DNA from: Pseudorhodoferax sp. Leaf267
GTDB taxonomy: Bacteria; Pseudomonadota; Gammaproteobacteria; Burkholderiales; Burkholderiaceae_C
DNA: 64,000 nucleotides
Assembly: GCF_001422405.1 (NCBI RefSeq)
Contig: NZ_LMMV01000001.1
Coordinates: 63,275 to 127,274, forward strand
Direction: 5' to 3'
A model generated the notes under the pieces. It worked only from the letters and a program-made list of their open reading frames with translations, was not told the origin of the DNA and ran no database searches. This document shows, one piece after another, positions 15,955 to 25,407 of this stretch (position 1 is the first letter of the stretch; each line of letters starts with the position of its first letter). The position numbers were made by a program, and so were the translations under genes.

Positions 15955-16437
15955 TCAATTCAGGTGGATCGAGCCGCCAAGGATGCGGTTCAGCCCTTCG
16001 GCCCGGCTGACCACTTCGGTGCCCTGGACGATGACCGTGCCGTCGGCATGCAGCGTGATGCTGGCGGCGCCGCAGCGCAGTTGCAGGCACTGGCGGGCGT
16101 GCAGCACGAGCTGATGGCCGTCGGCATCGACGGACATTGCCCGCCGCGCCCCGGCCGTGGCCGCGTCCAGCAAGCCGACGATCACCGGTTGGGCCGGGTC
16201 GCCGCACAGGAACATCAGCGCCAGCGGCGCGCCGACATGGGCCGTGGCCAGTGCCACGAGGCTGCGGGCCGGCGCGGTGTGCAGGCCCAGCGTATCGGAC
16301 CAGCGCACCAGCGGCCGCAGCGACGTGGCATCCATGGCGGCCAGTTCGCCGGCCACCATGGCAGTGGCCAGCAGCGGACCGGGCGCGGGGCTCGCCGTCG
16401 CGAGGGCGGCCATGTCCATCGGTTCTCTGGCGCTCAT
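15955..16437 (-). CDS. DUF6484-domain protein
   Basis: 160 residues. After a short leader, VGAPLALMFLCGDPAQPVIVGLLD forms a small beta-barrel-like region of the kind seen in VgrG OB folds, ending RCGAASITLHADGTVIVQGT and LNRILGGSIHLN, a beta-helix-like tail. These short proteins accompany vgrG and TIGR02270 genes and could extend or decorate the spike. AGGAGG eight bases before the ATG, 12 bases after the vgrG stop, shows strong independent initiation. Confidence 0.75.
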   Translation of the reverse strand: MSAREPMDMAALATASPAPGPLLATAMVAGELAAMDATSLRPLVRWSDTLGLHTAPARSLVALATAHVGAPLALMFLCGDPAQPVIVGLLDAATAGARRAMSVDADGHQLVLHARQCLQLRCGAASITLHADGTVIVQGTEVVSRAEGLNRILGGSIHLN

Positions 16438-16449
16438 CGCTGGGTCCTC

Positions 16450-18780
16450 CTAGGAGTTGTGCTTGATGTTGGCGCCCGTCATCTCGATGTCGCCTCCGGC
16501 GTGCACGATGATTTTTCCCGAGCCGTCGATCGTGATGTCGGTGCCCCTGATCTCGATCTTGCCGTTGCTGCTCATGGTGATGGTGGCCTTGCCGGTCTTC
16601 AGCGCGATCGAGTCGGTGGCCTCGACCACGAAATTCTTGCCGACCTTGAGAATGTCGTCCGCGCCGACCTGCGTGGTGCGGCCCTTGCCGACCTTGGTGG
16701 TCTGCGCGCCGGTGACCGACAGCGAGCGGTCGGCTCCCACATCGGTCGTCTGCGCCGCCGCGATGGTGTTGGTTTGCGCGGCCCCGATGCTGTTGGTCTG
16801 CCCGGCGCCCACGCTGGTCGACTGGCTCGCCCCCACATTAATCGTCTGCACCGCCCCCACGGTCACGGCCTGCAGCCCCCCGATCGTGATCTCCTGCGCC
16901 GCCCCCACCGAGATCGTCTCGTTCACCCCCACCGTGTGCGTGCGCTGCAGCGCTACGGTCTTGGTCTCGCTCGCACCCACCGTCACGCTGCGGTTCGATC
17001 CCACGCTGATGGTCTCGTTCGAGCCCACGCTCTCGGTCCGGTTCACGCCGATGGTGATGTTCTCGTTCAGGTCCACCGTCTCCGTCCGGTTCTGGTGGAT
17101 CGTGATCGTCTCGTCCTTGTCCACCACCTCGGTGCGCTGCCCGTGCACCGTGATCGTCTCGTTGTTGTCCACCGTCTCCGTCCGGTCATGCTTCACATGC
17201 ACGGTCTCGTCATGGTCGATGGTCTTCGTGCGGTCGTGCCCCACCCAGTGCGTCTCGTCGTTCTCGACCTCGATGTCCTGGTTCTTCTCGGCATGCAGCC
17301 AGACTTGCTCGCTGCCCTTCTTGTCCTCGAAGCGCAGCGCGTTCGCATTGGCCGCGGCGCCGCCCTTGCTCGACCGCGTGAGGATGCCGCTCTGCGTCGC
17401 ATTCGCCGGCAGGTCCCACGGCGGCATCTGCTCTGCGTTGTAGACGCGGCCGGTGATGAGGGGCTGGTCCGGGTCGCCTTCGAGGAAGTCGACCACCACC
17501 TCCTGCCCGATGCGGGGGATGTGGATGACGCCGTAGTTCTTGCCCGCCCAAGGGTGCGACACACGCACCCAGCACGAGCTCTTCTCGTCCTTCTTGCCCT
17601 GCCGGTCCCAGTGGAACTGCACCTTCACGCGGCCGTACTTGTCGGTGAACAGTTCCTCGCCCGCCGGCCCGGTGACCACCGCCGTCTGCGGCCCCTGCAC
17701 GAAGGGCTTGGGCGTGCGGCGCTGCGGGCGGAATTGCTGGGCCGAGGGGATGGCCGAAAACTCGCACTGGTAGCTGCCGGCGCTGCCGCCGGTCTCGTAG
17801 GCGTCGTTGCGCGCGTGCACGGTGGCCTGCGTCACGAGGTACTCGGCGTTCTGGTTCTCGCGCGGGTGGCGCTCCAGGCTCAGCAGGCGGCCGGCTTCGA
17901 TGCCGTGCGCATTGGCGCTGCCGCGCGCGGTCTCGTAGCGGGTCTGCTGCTCGTCCAGCCGGGCCTCGGCCCACTGCGTGCCGTCGCTGGCTTGCACGTA
18001 GTCGCCCTGCCAGTCGTATTGCTCCAGCGCACCGATCTTGTAGGGCGGCTTGGTTTCGGCCTTCACTTCCAGCGGGGTCGAAGGGCGCTCGAAGTCGTAG
18101 CTGCGCAGCAGCGTGTGGTCGGTCTCGACGCTGCTTCCGAATTGCCAGCCCGAGATGCATTCGGTGTCGGGCGGCGCCTCGCCCGGGTTCTCGTAGTAGG
18201 GCAGCGTCTTGCAGCCGGGCGCGGCGTCGTGCGCGCTCTTGGAGTCGACCAGCACCAGCTTGTGCTCGCCCTCGGCGTGCTCCACGTACCAGTAAATGCC
18301 TTCGTGCTCCAGCAGGCGCGCGATGAAGTTGTAGTCGCTCTCGCGGTACTGCACGCAGTAGACCCACTTGCGGTAAGAGCGGAACAGGTTGAACTTGAAG
18401 CTCGCGCCACCGTGGTCTTCGAACACCTTCTTCACGATGTCGGGCACGCTGAGGTCCTGGAAGATGCGGCAGTCCGTCGTGCGCGTGAGGAACCACAACC
18501 AGGGCCGCACGCTGGCCTGGTAGCCGTAGTAGCGGCCGCTGCGCGCGCCGATGGAAAAGCGCGTGACGTAGCCGTGGAAGTGGCGCTTGGCGTCGTCGCG
18601 CAGCTGCACCGTCACACCCACCGTCTTGCCCAGCAGGTCCTGCGGCTTGAGGTCGGGCTTGGCGCTGACCAGGCCCAGCTGCATCTCGCCGAGCACGCTC
18701 AGGCCTTCGGAGCAGCGCATGGACTCGAACAGCAAGTCCTCGGGCGGCAGCGGGGAGGTGAGGGTGATCGGGGCCGGCAT
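16450..18780 (-). CDS. vgrG: T6SS spike protein VgrG (with long beta-helix tail)
   Basis: 776 residues. Residues about 1-380 are the gp27/gp44-like hub (LTSPLPPEDLLFESMRCSEG, WFLTRTTDCRIFQDLSVPDI, ESDYNFIARLLEHEGIYWY). An OB-fold follows (GEELFTDKYGRVKVQFHWDR, SCWVRVSHPWAGKNYGVIHI, GQEVVVDFLEGDPDQPLITG). From about 480 to the end a DUF2345-type needle shows an 8-residue rhythm (TETVDNNETITV, TESVGSNETISVG and many more), ending near TITMSSNGKIEIRGTDITID. No extra enzymatic C-terminal domain is present, so cargo must be delivered through the DUF4150 protein. A TGACTTT element lies 70 bases upstream, suggesting the cassette has its own promoter. Confidence 0.95.
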   Translation of the reverse strand: MPAPITLTSPLPPEDLLFESMRCSEGLSVLGEMQLGLVSAKPDLKPQDLLGKTVGVTVQLRDDAKRHFHGYVTRFSIGARSGRYYGYQASVRPWLWFLTRTTDCRIFQDLSVPDIVKKVFEDHGGASFKFNLFRSYRKWVYCVQYRESDYNFIARLLEHEGIYWYVEHAEGEHKLVLVDSKSAHDAAPGCKTLPYYENPGEAPPDTECISGWQFGSSVETDHTLLRSYDFERPSTPLEVKAETKPPYKIGALEQYDWQGDYVQASDGTQWAEARLDEQQTRYETARGSANAHGIEAGRLLSLERHPRENQNAEYLVTQATVHARNDAYETGGSAGSYQCEFSAIPSAQQFRPQRRTPKPFVQGPQTAVVTGPAGEELFTDKYGRVKVQFHWDRQGKKDEKSSCWVRVSHPWAGKNYGVIHIPRIGQEVVVDFLEGDPDQPLITGRVYNAEQMPPWDLPANATQSGILTRSSKGGAAANANALRFEDKKGSEQVWLHAEKNQDIEVENDETHWVGHDRTKTIDHDETVHVKHDRTETVDNNETITVHGQRTEVVDKDETITIHQNRTETVDLNENITIGVNRTESVGSNETISVGSNRSVTVGASETKTVALQRTHTVGVNETISVGAAQEITIGGLQAVTVGAVQTINVGASQSTSVGAGQTNSIGAAQTNTIAAAQTTDVGADRSLSVTGAQTTKVGKGRTTQVGADDILKVGKNFVVEATDSIALKTGKATITMSSNGKIEIRGTDITIDGSGKIIVHAGGDIEMTGANIKHNS

Positions 18781-18849
18781 GGTGTTTATGGAGTGCGGTC
18801 ACATCCGCATGGTCTGATGGCCACGTTACGGCTGCGTGCTCGCGCGGTA

Positions 18850-18865
18850 AAGCGACCAAAGTCAT
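18850..18865 (-). promoter_or_regulatory. TGACTTT element, copy d
   Basis: The minus strand reads ATGACTTTGGTCGCTT, 70 bases upstream of vgrG in the same direction. The 114-base gap between the upstream gene and vgrG is otherwise featureless, making this the most likely site of a separate promoter for the effector cassette. Confidence 0.5.
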
Positions 18866-18894
18866 CGGCAGGCGATCTGGACGTGTGGCTCCAG

Positions 18895-19497
18895 TCAACC
18901 GTCACAGCGCACGCCGTTGTAGTAGACCTCTGTTACCGCAGGGTTCTGCTCCAGCTCGGGCCACTCGACTTTCTCGAAGACCGTGTTCGCATAAGCATTG
19001 CGTTGGTACTTGTGGCGAAACTCTTCGATCGGCCGGTCTTCGACCAGGCGTGGCGGGCCGAAAACCTGGACCTTGCCGCGCGCTGCCCGAGCCAGTCTGT
19101 GCGACAGCTCCCACCAGATTTCTCCCTTGTCCGACCAAGGGCGCGCTGTGGACAGGAGTGCTGCCGCCAGCTGGCGCCCCTCTGGTGTCTGTGCGAGCAA
19201 CTCGTCCAGTCGCATGTACTCGGGGTTTGCGGCGACAAAGGCGCTGGCCCGTTTGACGCCTTCGTCCTCGGCGTAGAAGACGGCGCGGTCGGGCGGCGGT
19301 GCTAGCACAACATCGATGGCCAGCTCCATCAAGCCCGGGTTCGTCGTGAAGCGCAGCGGGCGCAACATGGGTTGGTGAGCGAGCACGACCATCGCGGCCA
19401 AGGGGCCGGGCGCGAAGCCCGCGACGCAGGCGGTGTTGCTCACGGCATCGACTGCCATGCTGAAGTCTTCATCTCCAGGGATGCGGTATCCAGCCAT
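18895..19497 (-). CDS. Uncharacterised protein between clpV and vgrG
   Basis: 200 residues, starting MAGYRIPGDEDFSMAVDAVS, no signal peptide. The N-terminal half has a hydrophobic strand/helix stretch (FAPGPLAAMVVLAHQPM, GLMELAIDVVLAPPP); the C-terminal half is charged (EELFxHKYQRNAY-like, FEKVEWPELEQNPAVTEVYY). I recognise no family. It follows clpV by 14 bases and is less GC-biased than the structural genes, so it could be a cargo or immunity-type accessory gene carried with the T6SS. That is inference from position. Confidence 0.6.
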   Translation of the reverse strand: MAGYRIPGDEDFSMAVDAVSNTACVAGFAPGPLAAMVVLAHQPMLRPLRFTTNPGLMELAIDVVLAPPPDRAVFYAEDEGVKRASAFVAANPEYMRLDELLAQTPEGRQLAAALLSTARPWSDKGEIWWELSHRLARAARGKVQVFGPPRLVEDRPIEEFRHKYQRNAYANTVFEKVEWPELEQNPAVTEVYYNGVRCDG

Positions 19498-19511
19498 GTC
19501 AGCTCCGCACT

Positions 19512-22202
19512 TCAGTCGAACGCATAGCTGAAATCCCCGTCTTGCACCCCCAGCCGGATGCGCTGCAGGCTGCCCCCCGCGGCCAGCCGCGTCAGGTACT
19601 CCAGCGACACGCGCGGCAGCACCGTGTTCGTCAGGATCGCATCGATCACGCGCCCGCCCGATTCCGCCTCGGTGCAGCGCGAGACCACCAGCCGCACCAC
19701 GTCCTCGTCGTACTCGAACGGGATGCCGTGGTTCTCGTGCACGCGCTTTTGGATGCGGCCGAGTTGCAGCCGCACGATGTCGCCCATCATTGCGTCCGAC
19801 AGCGGGTAGTAAGGCACGACCACCAGCCGGCCCAGCAGCGCGGCGGGGAAGACCTGCAGCAGCGGCTCGCGCAGCGCGGTGGCGATCTGCTCGGGGTCGG
19901 GCGTGCGCGCGGGGTCCCTGCACAGCCGCATGATGAGCTCGCTGCCCACGTTGCTGGTCAGCAGGATGATGGTGTTCTTGAAGTCGATGCCGCGGCCTTC
20001 GCCGTCTTCCATCCAGCCCTTGTCGAACACCTGGAAGAACAGCTCGTGCACGTCGGGGTGGGCCTTCTCCACTTCGTCGAGCAGCACCACGCTGTAGGGC
20101 CGGCGGCGCACGGCTTCGGTCAGCACGCCGCCCTCGCCGTAGCCCACGTAGCCGGGCGGCGCGCCCTTGAGCGTGGAGACGGTGTGCGCCTCCTGGAACT
20201 CGCTCATGTTGATGGTGATGACGTTCTGCTCGCCGCCGTACAGCGACTCGGCCAGCGCCAGCGCGGTCTCGGTCTTGCCCACGCCCGAGGTGCCGCACAG
20301 CATGAACACGCCGATGGGCTTGCCCGGGTTGTCCAGCCGCGCGCGCGAGGTCTGCACGCGCCGGGCGATCATCTCCAGCGCATGCTTCTGGCCGATGACG
20401 CGCTGGTTCAGCGTGTCAGCCAGGCGCAGCACGGCCTCCACTTCGTTCTTGACCATGCGGCCCACGGGCACGCCGGTCCAGTCCTGCACCACGCTGGCCA
20501 CGGCCTGCTCGTCGACGGTGGGCAGGATGAGGGGGGCGTCGCCTTGCAGCTCGCGCAACCGGGTTTGCAGCGGGCGGAGTTCGGCGAGCAGGGCTTCGCG
20601 GTCGGGTGGTGCAGGGGGGCTGTCGGTGGGCGCTTGCGTTGTCGCAGGCGCGGACGCCGATGGCTCCGGTCCGCGCAGCAAAGCCCGCAGTTCCAGGATG
20701 CGATCGACTACGCCCTTCTCTTCCGCATGCCGCGCCTGCAACTGCGCCAGCCGCGTCTGTTCTGCATCGATGGCCGTGGCCGTGCGCTGGCGGCGCGCGT
20801 CGGTGGCTATGCCGATGGCGGCCTCGCGCTCGATGATCTCGCGCTCCACCTGCAGCGCTTCCAGCTTGCGCTGGCAGTCCTCCAGCGCCGGGGGCGTGGC
20901 GTGCTGGCTCACGGCCACGCGCGCGCAGGCGGTGTCGAGCAGGCTCACGGCCTTGTCGGGCAGTTGCCGCGCGGGGATGTAGCGGTGCGCCAGGCGCACG
21001 GCCGCCTCGATGGCCTCGTCCAGCAGCGCCACACGGTGGTGCTTTTCCAGGATGGTGGCCACGCCGCGCAGCATCAGGATGGCCTTGGCCTCGTTGGGCT
21101 CATCCACCTGCACGACCTGGAAGCGCCGCGTGAGCGCCGGGTCTTTCTCGATGTATTTCTTGTATTCGGCCCAGGTCGTGGCGGCGATGGTGCGCAGCTT
21201 GCCGCGGGCCAGTGCGGGCTTGAGCAGGTTGGCCGCGTCGCCGGTGCCGGCCTGGCCGCCGGCGCCCACCAGCGTGTGGGCCTCGTCGATGAACAGGATG
21301 ATGGGCTGCGGTGACGATTGCACCTCGTCGATGACGGCGCGCAGCCGGCTTTCGAACTCGCCCTTCATGCTGGCGCCGGCCTGCAGCAGGCCCACGTCGA
21401 GCATGTGCAGGCGCACGTTCTTGAGCTGGGGCGGCACGTCGCCGCGCGCCAGCCGCAAGGCGAAGCCCTCCACCACGGCCGTCTTGCCGACGCCGGCCTC
21501 ACCGGTCAGGATGGGGTTGTTCTGGCGCCGGCGCATGAGGATGTCGACGATCTGGCGGATCTCTTCGTCGCGGCCGGCCACGGGGTCGATCTCGCCCTTG
21601 TGCGCGCGCTCGGTCAGGTCGATGGCGAAGCGCTTGAGCGCCTCCTGCTTGCCCATGGCGGCCGGGGGGATGGCGCCGCTGGCCTCGCCCGGTGCGGCGC
21701 CGCTGGCGGTGGCGGCCTGGCTGTCTTCTGGTGAGCCGGCGACGATCTTCGCGAAATCCTGCGCCAGCGCGTCAGCCTGCACGCGCTCGAACTGGCGCGA
21801 GATGGAGACCAGCACCGCGCGCAGGCCCGTGGTCTTGAGCATGCCCAGCAGCAATGTGCCGGTGCGCACCTGCGTGTCGCCGAACATCAGCGAGCCGTAG
21901 ACCCAGCCGCGCTCGACCGCGCTCTCGACCCAGCTCGACAGGTCGGTAACGGAAGAGGCGCCGCGCGGCAGGCGGTCCAGCGCGGCCGTGAGATCGGTGG
22001 CCAGCGTGCCGGCGTCGATGCCCACGTGCTTCACGATGCGGTGCAGGTCGGAGTCGGGGCCGTTCAGGATCTGGTAGAGCCAGTGCTGCAGCTCCACCAC
22101 CGGGTTGCCGCGCAGCTTGCAGAACACGGTGGCGCCTTCGATGGCTTTGTAGGCCGTGGCGTTGAGCTTGCCGAACAAGGCGGTGCGGGAAATCTCAGGC
22201 AT
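19512..22202 (-). CDS. tssH: T6SS sheath-recycling AAA+ ATPase ClpV
   Basis: 896 residues. An N-terminal Clp repeat domain (LFGKLNATAYKAIEGATVFC) precedes two AAA+ modules: Walker A GEAGVGKT (about 232-239) and GTSGVGKT (about 635-642), with Walker B IILFIDEAH and VVLLDEVEKAH. A coiled middle domain (about 415-510, LEALQVEREIIEREAAIG) separates them, and a C-terminal D2-small domain closes the chain. It disassembles contracted TssB/TssC sheaths for reuse. ATG 22202 with GGAG upstream is chosen over one 12 bases earlier; it overlaps the tssG stop by eight bases. Confidence 0.95.
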   Translation of the reverse strand: MPEISRTALFGKLNATAYKAIEGATVFCKLRGNPVVELQHWLYQILNGPDSDLHRIVKHVGIDAGTLATDLTAALDRLPRGASSVTDLSSWVESAVERGWVYGSLMFGDTQVRTGTLLLGMLKTTGLRAVLVSISRQFERVQADALAQDFAKIVAGSPEDSQAATASGAAPGEASGAIPPAAMGKQEALKRFAIDLTERAHKGEIDPVAGRDEEIRQIVDILMRRRQNNPILTGEAGVGKTAVVEGFALRLARGDVPPQLKNVRLHMLDVGLLQAGASMKGEFESRLRAVIDEVQSSPQPIILFIDEAHTLVGAGGQAGTGDAANLLKPALARGKLRTIAATTWAEYKKYIEKDPALTRRFQVVQVDEPNEAKAILMLRGVATILEKHHRVALLDEAIEAAVRLAHRYIPARQLPDKAVSLLDTACARVAVSQHATPPALEDCQRKLEALQVEREIIEREAAIGIATDARRQRTATAIDAEQTRLAQLQARHAEEKGVVDRILELRALLRGPEPSASAPATTQAPTDSPPAPPDREALLAELRPLQTRLRELQGDAPLILPTVDEQAVASVVQDWTGVPVGRMVKNEVEAVLRLADTLNQRVIGQKHALEMIARRVQTSRARLDNPGKPIGVFMLCGTSGVGKTETALALAESLYGGEQNVITINMSEFQEAHTVSTLKGAPPGYVGYGEGGVLTEAVRRRPYSVVLLDEVEKAHPDVHELFFQVFDKGWMEDGEGRGIDFKNTIILLTSNVGSELIMRLCRDPARTPDPEQIATALREPLLQVFPAALLGRLVVVPYYPLSDAMMGDIVRLQLGRIQKRVHENHGIPFEYDEDVVRLVVSRCTEAESGGRVIDAILTNTVLPRVSLEYLTRLAAGGSLQRIRLGVQDGDFSYAFD

Positions 22203-23265
22203 GGTGTTCTCCATGGCGGTGCACGAACGAGGTGGTGGGCCGGATGCGCAGGTCGCCCCGGTCACGCGCGGGGTGTTGCCGGCCCAGCCATGCCGCTACG
22301 CCCAGCGGCACGCGGTGGCCCAGCCGTGGCGCGGGCAGCTCGGCGTGGGCCAGTACGAGCTGCACGTCCCACTGCAGGTCGAGCCCGGCGTATTGGCGCA
22401 CCCAGTCGCGCAGCACGGGCCAGGCGCTGCCGCCGGGCAAAAAGCCCATGTATTGCGCCAGCGTCAGCGGGCCCAGCACCACGCGGAACTTGAATTGGCG
22501 GTCGCGCACGGCACGGCCCGCGTTGGCGCTGTGGCCCAGTTGCGCGGCCGGCAGGGCCGAGCGCTGGGGCCGGTTGCGCGCGTGGCCCAGGCGGCTGCGG
22601 TCCTCGGGCGCGATGGTCAGCCAGTGGGCGACGTGTTCTTCGATGCGCACGGGCACGCCGAAGTGCTGCGCCAGCAGCTTGGCCAGGCCCTCGGGGTGGC
22701 GGCTGCGCGCACCCAGCAGGCCGGCCTGGAAGAGTTGCGCCTGGCGTGGCAGCGCGCCTTGCAGCGGCGCCGTGCCCAGGGCTCTGTGGTCCGCGCCGAA
22801 GCCCGCGCCCAGCCAGGCGGCGAAGCGGTCCTGCGCGGGCCGGTCGTGCTGCACCGTGGGCTGGGCGTCGGCCCAGGCGCGGTAGAACAGCGCCAGCATG
22901 CGGTGGTGGAAGATGTCCAGGAAGCGTGCCGCCGTCGGGTCGCTGCGCCAGCGCAGGCGCTCGCGCACGTACTCGGTCAGGTGCAGTGGCATCGGGCCTT
23001 GCGGGCCGAGCAGGCCGAAGAAGCGCACGCCCAGGCGCGGGGCGGGCATGTCCTTCTCGTGGGCGAAGGTGGCGAGTGGGGCAGGGGCGAAGTCGAGCTC
23101 GGGCTCCTGTCCGAGGCGGATGGGTTCCTGCGATGGGCGCAGCGCGCGGCCGATGCGCGGGGCGTCGGGGTGCAGGGCTTCGAGGCGGCGCAGCAGGGCG
23201 AAGAAGTCGTGCGCCCAGGGCTCGGCGCCGAGGGCGGCGAAGAGGGTGTCGCGCTCGGTGGTCAT
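22195..23265 (-). CDS. tssG: T6SS baseplate protein TssG
   Basis: 356 residues starting MTTERDTLFAALGAEPWAHD, with the family landmarks FFALLRRLEALHPDAPRIG, VRFFGLLGPQGPMPLHLTEY and RFLDIFHHRMLALFYRAW. TssG works with TssF, TssE and TssK in the baseplate wedge. The ATG at 23265 has GGAG nine bases upstream. The frame stays open back through the palindromic repeats before it, but those residues are repeat-encoded and not part of the family. It is separated from tssF by a 232-base repeat cluster, unusual for this operon. Confidence 0.93.
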   Translation of the reverse strand: MTTERDTLFAALGAEPWAHDFFALLRRLEALHPDAPRIGRALRPSQEPIRLGQEPELDFAPAPLATFAHEKDMPAPRLGVRFFGLLGPQGPMPLHLTEYVRERLRWRSDPTAARFLDIFHHRMLALFYRAWADAQPTVQHDRPAQDRFAAWLGAGFGADHRALGTAPLQGALPRQAQLFQAGLLGARSRHPEGLAKLLAQHFGVPVRIEEHVAHWLTIAPEDRSRLGHARNRPQRSALPAAQLGHSANAGRAVRDRQFKFRVVLGPLTLAQYMGFLPGGSAWPVLRDWVRQYAGLDLQWDVQLVLAHAELPAPRLGHRVPLGVAAWLGRQHPARDRGDLRIRPTTSFVHRHGEHHA

Positions 23266-23286
23266 GGCACTCTCCGGCGGGGGCGA

Positions 23287-23480
23287 GCCCTCACCCCAAC
23301 CCTCTCCCAGGGGGAGAGGGGGCAAGACCGGCAGTGTGCGATGAACAGGCGACGTTGCTCCCTCGCCCCTTTGGGGAGAGGGTGGGGGTGAGGGGCTGCG
23401 GCTTGCGCATGCGTGGCGCGTCTGCCATGGACACCAGCCCTCACCCCCACCCTCTCCCGCAGGCGGGAGAAGGGGCAAGC
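23287..23480. repeat. REP/BIME-like palindromic repeats inside the tss operon
   Basis: Three units of the same family as those at 1487-1655: 23287-23322, 23359-23396 (inverted relative to the first) and 23437-23480. Each has CCCTCACCCC-type arms and a CTCTCCC/GGGAGAG hairpin. They fill the gap between tssF and tssG. On the tssFG mRNA they would form strong hairpins that could attenuate or protect transcripts and change the ratio of tssF to tssG product. Confidence 0.8.
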
Positions 23481-23497
23481 CAAAGCGCGCGCTGCGG

Positions 23498-25390
23498 TCA
23501 CACCGTCTCCCGCAACCCAATGCGCGGCGCCCAGCGCATGAGCTCGCCGCGCTGCGGGGTGCGCAGCACCAGCTGCGTGAACGCGTTGATGGCCGCGTGG
23601 CGCGCGAAGAAGCGCTCGAGCACGCTGGCGAACAGAAAGGCGCTGGTGCCCTGGTAGGCCAGCTCGTCCAGCTCCAGCACGATCTCGATGCCGCTGCCGA
23701 AGCTCATCGGCCCCTTGAACGGCAGGCGGCGCACGATGGGGTTCACCTGCAGCGACTGCACGCCGGCCACCTGGCGCGCCCAGGCCGCGTCCTCGGGCGG
23801 GGCATACAGCAGCAAGGTCGTGCGCAGCGCGGCGGCGGCATCGGCCGGCGATGCGCTGACCAGCGACAGATGGTTCAGGCTCAGATGGCTCACGAGCTGC
23901 CAGCCCAGTTCGCCGACCGGCCTGCGCGTGACCGGCCGCGTCGGCCCGCGCAGCGCGTCCACGCGCCGCACGGGGCCGGCTGCGTCCAGCCGCCAGACGG
24001 GCGTTTGCTGCAGGTCCGCGCCATGCGGCAGCAGCATCGGCAGGTCGCGGTTGCTGACCCAGGCCGCCACCGACAGCTGGCGGATGTCCTCGCGGTAGGG
24101 CGCATGGCGCGGGTCGACCAGCGCGAGGTACACCTCCTCGCCGATGTACGACGAGCGCGCGCCTTGCGTCATCTGCCGCTGCGAGCGCAGCCGCGGCTCG
24201 CGCCGCACGGTGTAGAAGCCGTGCGCAGGTGCCGCGTCGGCGCTGCTTGCGCCCTGCTGCGTCGCATAGAGCGGCTCGAAGCGCTGCTGCCCCACGGCGC
24301 CGTTGCCGTAGCCGGTGACGGTCTCCAGGCTGTGCACCTCGAAGTCCATGGGCCGCGTGCGGTCCGGCACCACGTGGTACTCCCAGGCGCCGGCCCCGAG
24401 CTGGATGCGGTCCAGCCGCTTCCTGAACAGGTTGATCGCGGGCGTGCAGTGCAGGGCCAGGCTGTTGCGGTCGACCAGCGCCTCCAGCGGCGCGTCGCCA
24501 CGGCGCAGCAGCACGATGAGCTCGACCTCGTCGCCGCTGACCTGCGCAAGGCGCGTGGCGAGGTCGCCGATCTCGAAGAACAGCAGGCGCTGCGGCATGG
24601 CGGCGGCTTCCTGCAGCAGCCGGTAGCCGGAGAAGGCGCGCAGCGATTCGGGCAGCAGCGCCTCGTCGGCGGCGAAGCCCAGCGGCTGCAGGCTTCCCGG
24701 GCCGCGCCAGGCCGGCAGGGCGCCACCCGGGCCGGTGCTGACCAGCGTGCCGGTGCAGGCACCGTGCAGCAGCTCGTGCAGGCGCAGCGCCACTTCGTCG
24801 GGTGCGCTGAGGTAGAAGGCCAGCCGGTCCAGCCCCAGCTGGTGGAAGCCCAGGCCGCCGCCCGTGCGCAGCCGGATGCGCAGCCCGCCCTGCGTGCCCT
24901 GGGCCTGCGGCAATCGGCCCAGCGGCAGGTCGGGCGCGTGCGTGAAGTACTGCACCGCCACGAGCTCGATGGGCCACAGCGTGACGGCGTGCGCGGTGCG
25001 GAACTCGCAATGCGTGTCCTGCCCGCGCGCCAGCTCGGACGTGATGGCGCTGCCGCGCGGCACCACGTGGCCGCGCGTGAGGTTCGGGTCCAGCACGTCG
25101 ACGTCGAAGCGCGCGACCATCATCGACGGCACGGGCGCGAGGAAGTTGGGGTAGCTGGCCTCCAGCAGCTGCGCGATCAGCCGCGGCTGCTCGGCCTCGA
25201 TCTTGAGCTGCACGTGCGCGGCCATGAAGGCGAAGCCCTCCATGAGCCGCTCGACGTAGGGGTCGGTGACCTCCATCCCCTCCATCGACAGGCGCGACGC
25301 GATCTTGGGGAAGGCATGCGCGAACTCGCCGCCGACCTCGCGCAGGTGGGTCAGCTCGTCGCTGTAGAGGCGCAGGAGGCGGGGGTCCAT
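23498..25390 (-). CDS. tssF: T6SS baseplate protein TssF
   Basis: 630 residues, starting MDPRLLRLYSDELTHLREVG, with the classic EFAHAFPKIASRLSMEG, VERLMEGFAFMAAHVQLKI and YPNFLAPVPSMMVARF segments and a C-terminal SGIEIVLELDELAYQGTSAF / FFARHAAINAFTQLVLRT. Length and order fit TssF (VasA/ImpG). It forms the baseplate wedge with TssG. It is preceded by an unknown gene with a 17-base gap, and followed by the repeat cluster. Confidence 0.95.
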   Translation of the reverse strand: MDPRLLRLYSDELTHLREVGGEFAHAFPKIASRLSMEGMEVTDPYVERLMEGFAFMAAHVQLKIEAEQPRLIAQLLEASYPNFLAPVPSMMVARFDVDVLDPNLTRGHVVPRGSAITSELARGQDTHCEFRTAHAVTLWPIELVAVQYFTHAPDLPLGRLPQAQGTQGGLRIRLRTGGGLGFHQLGLDRLAFYLSAPDEVALRLHELLHGACTGTLVSTGPGGALPAWRGPGSLQPLGFAADEALLPESLRAFSGYRLLQEAAAMPQRLLFFEIGDLATRLAQVSGDEVELIVLLRRGDAPLEALVDRNSLALHCTPAINLFRKRLDRIQLGAGAWEYHVVPDRTRPMDFEVHSLETVTGYGNGAVGQQRFEPLYATQQGASSADAAPAHGFYTVRREPRLRSQRQMTQGARSSYIGEEVYLALVDPRHAPYREDIRQLSVAAWVSNRDLPMLLPHGADLQQTPVWRLDAAGPVRRVDALRGPTRPVTRRPVGELGWQLVSHLSLNHLSLVSASPADAAAALRTTLLLYAPPEDAAWARQVAGVQSLQVNPIVRRLPFKGPMSFGSGIEIVLELDELAYQGTSAFLFASVLERFFARHAAINAFTQLVLRTPQRGELMRWAPRIGLRETV

Positions 25391-25407
25391 GGGTTGCGCG
25401 CGCCACG

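Noticed and set aside
15475-19305. A 1276-codon open frame on the plus strand opposite DUF6484 and vgrG
   Set aside because: It is antisense to clearly recognised genes, has His/Val/Arg-rich low-complexity translation, and arises from high GC at third positions.
23266-23520. Upstream extension of tssG through the repeat cluster
   Set aside because: The added residues (GEGWGEG-type) are translated palindromes; the GGAG-preceded ATG at 23265 begins the family match.
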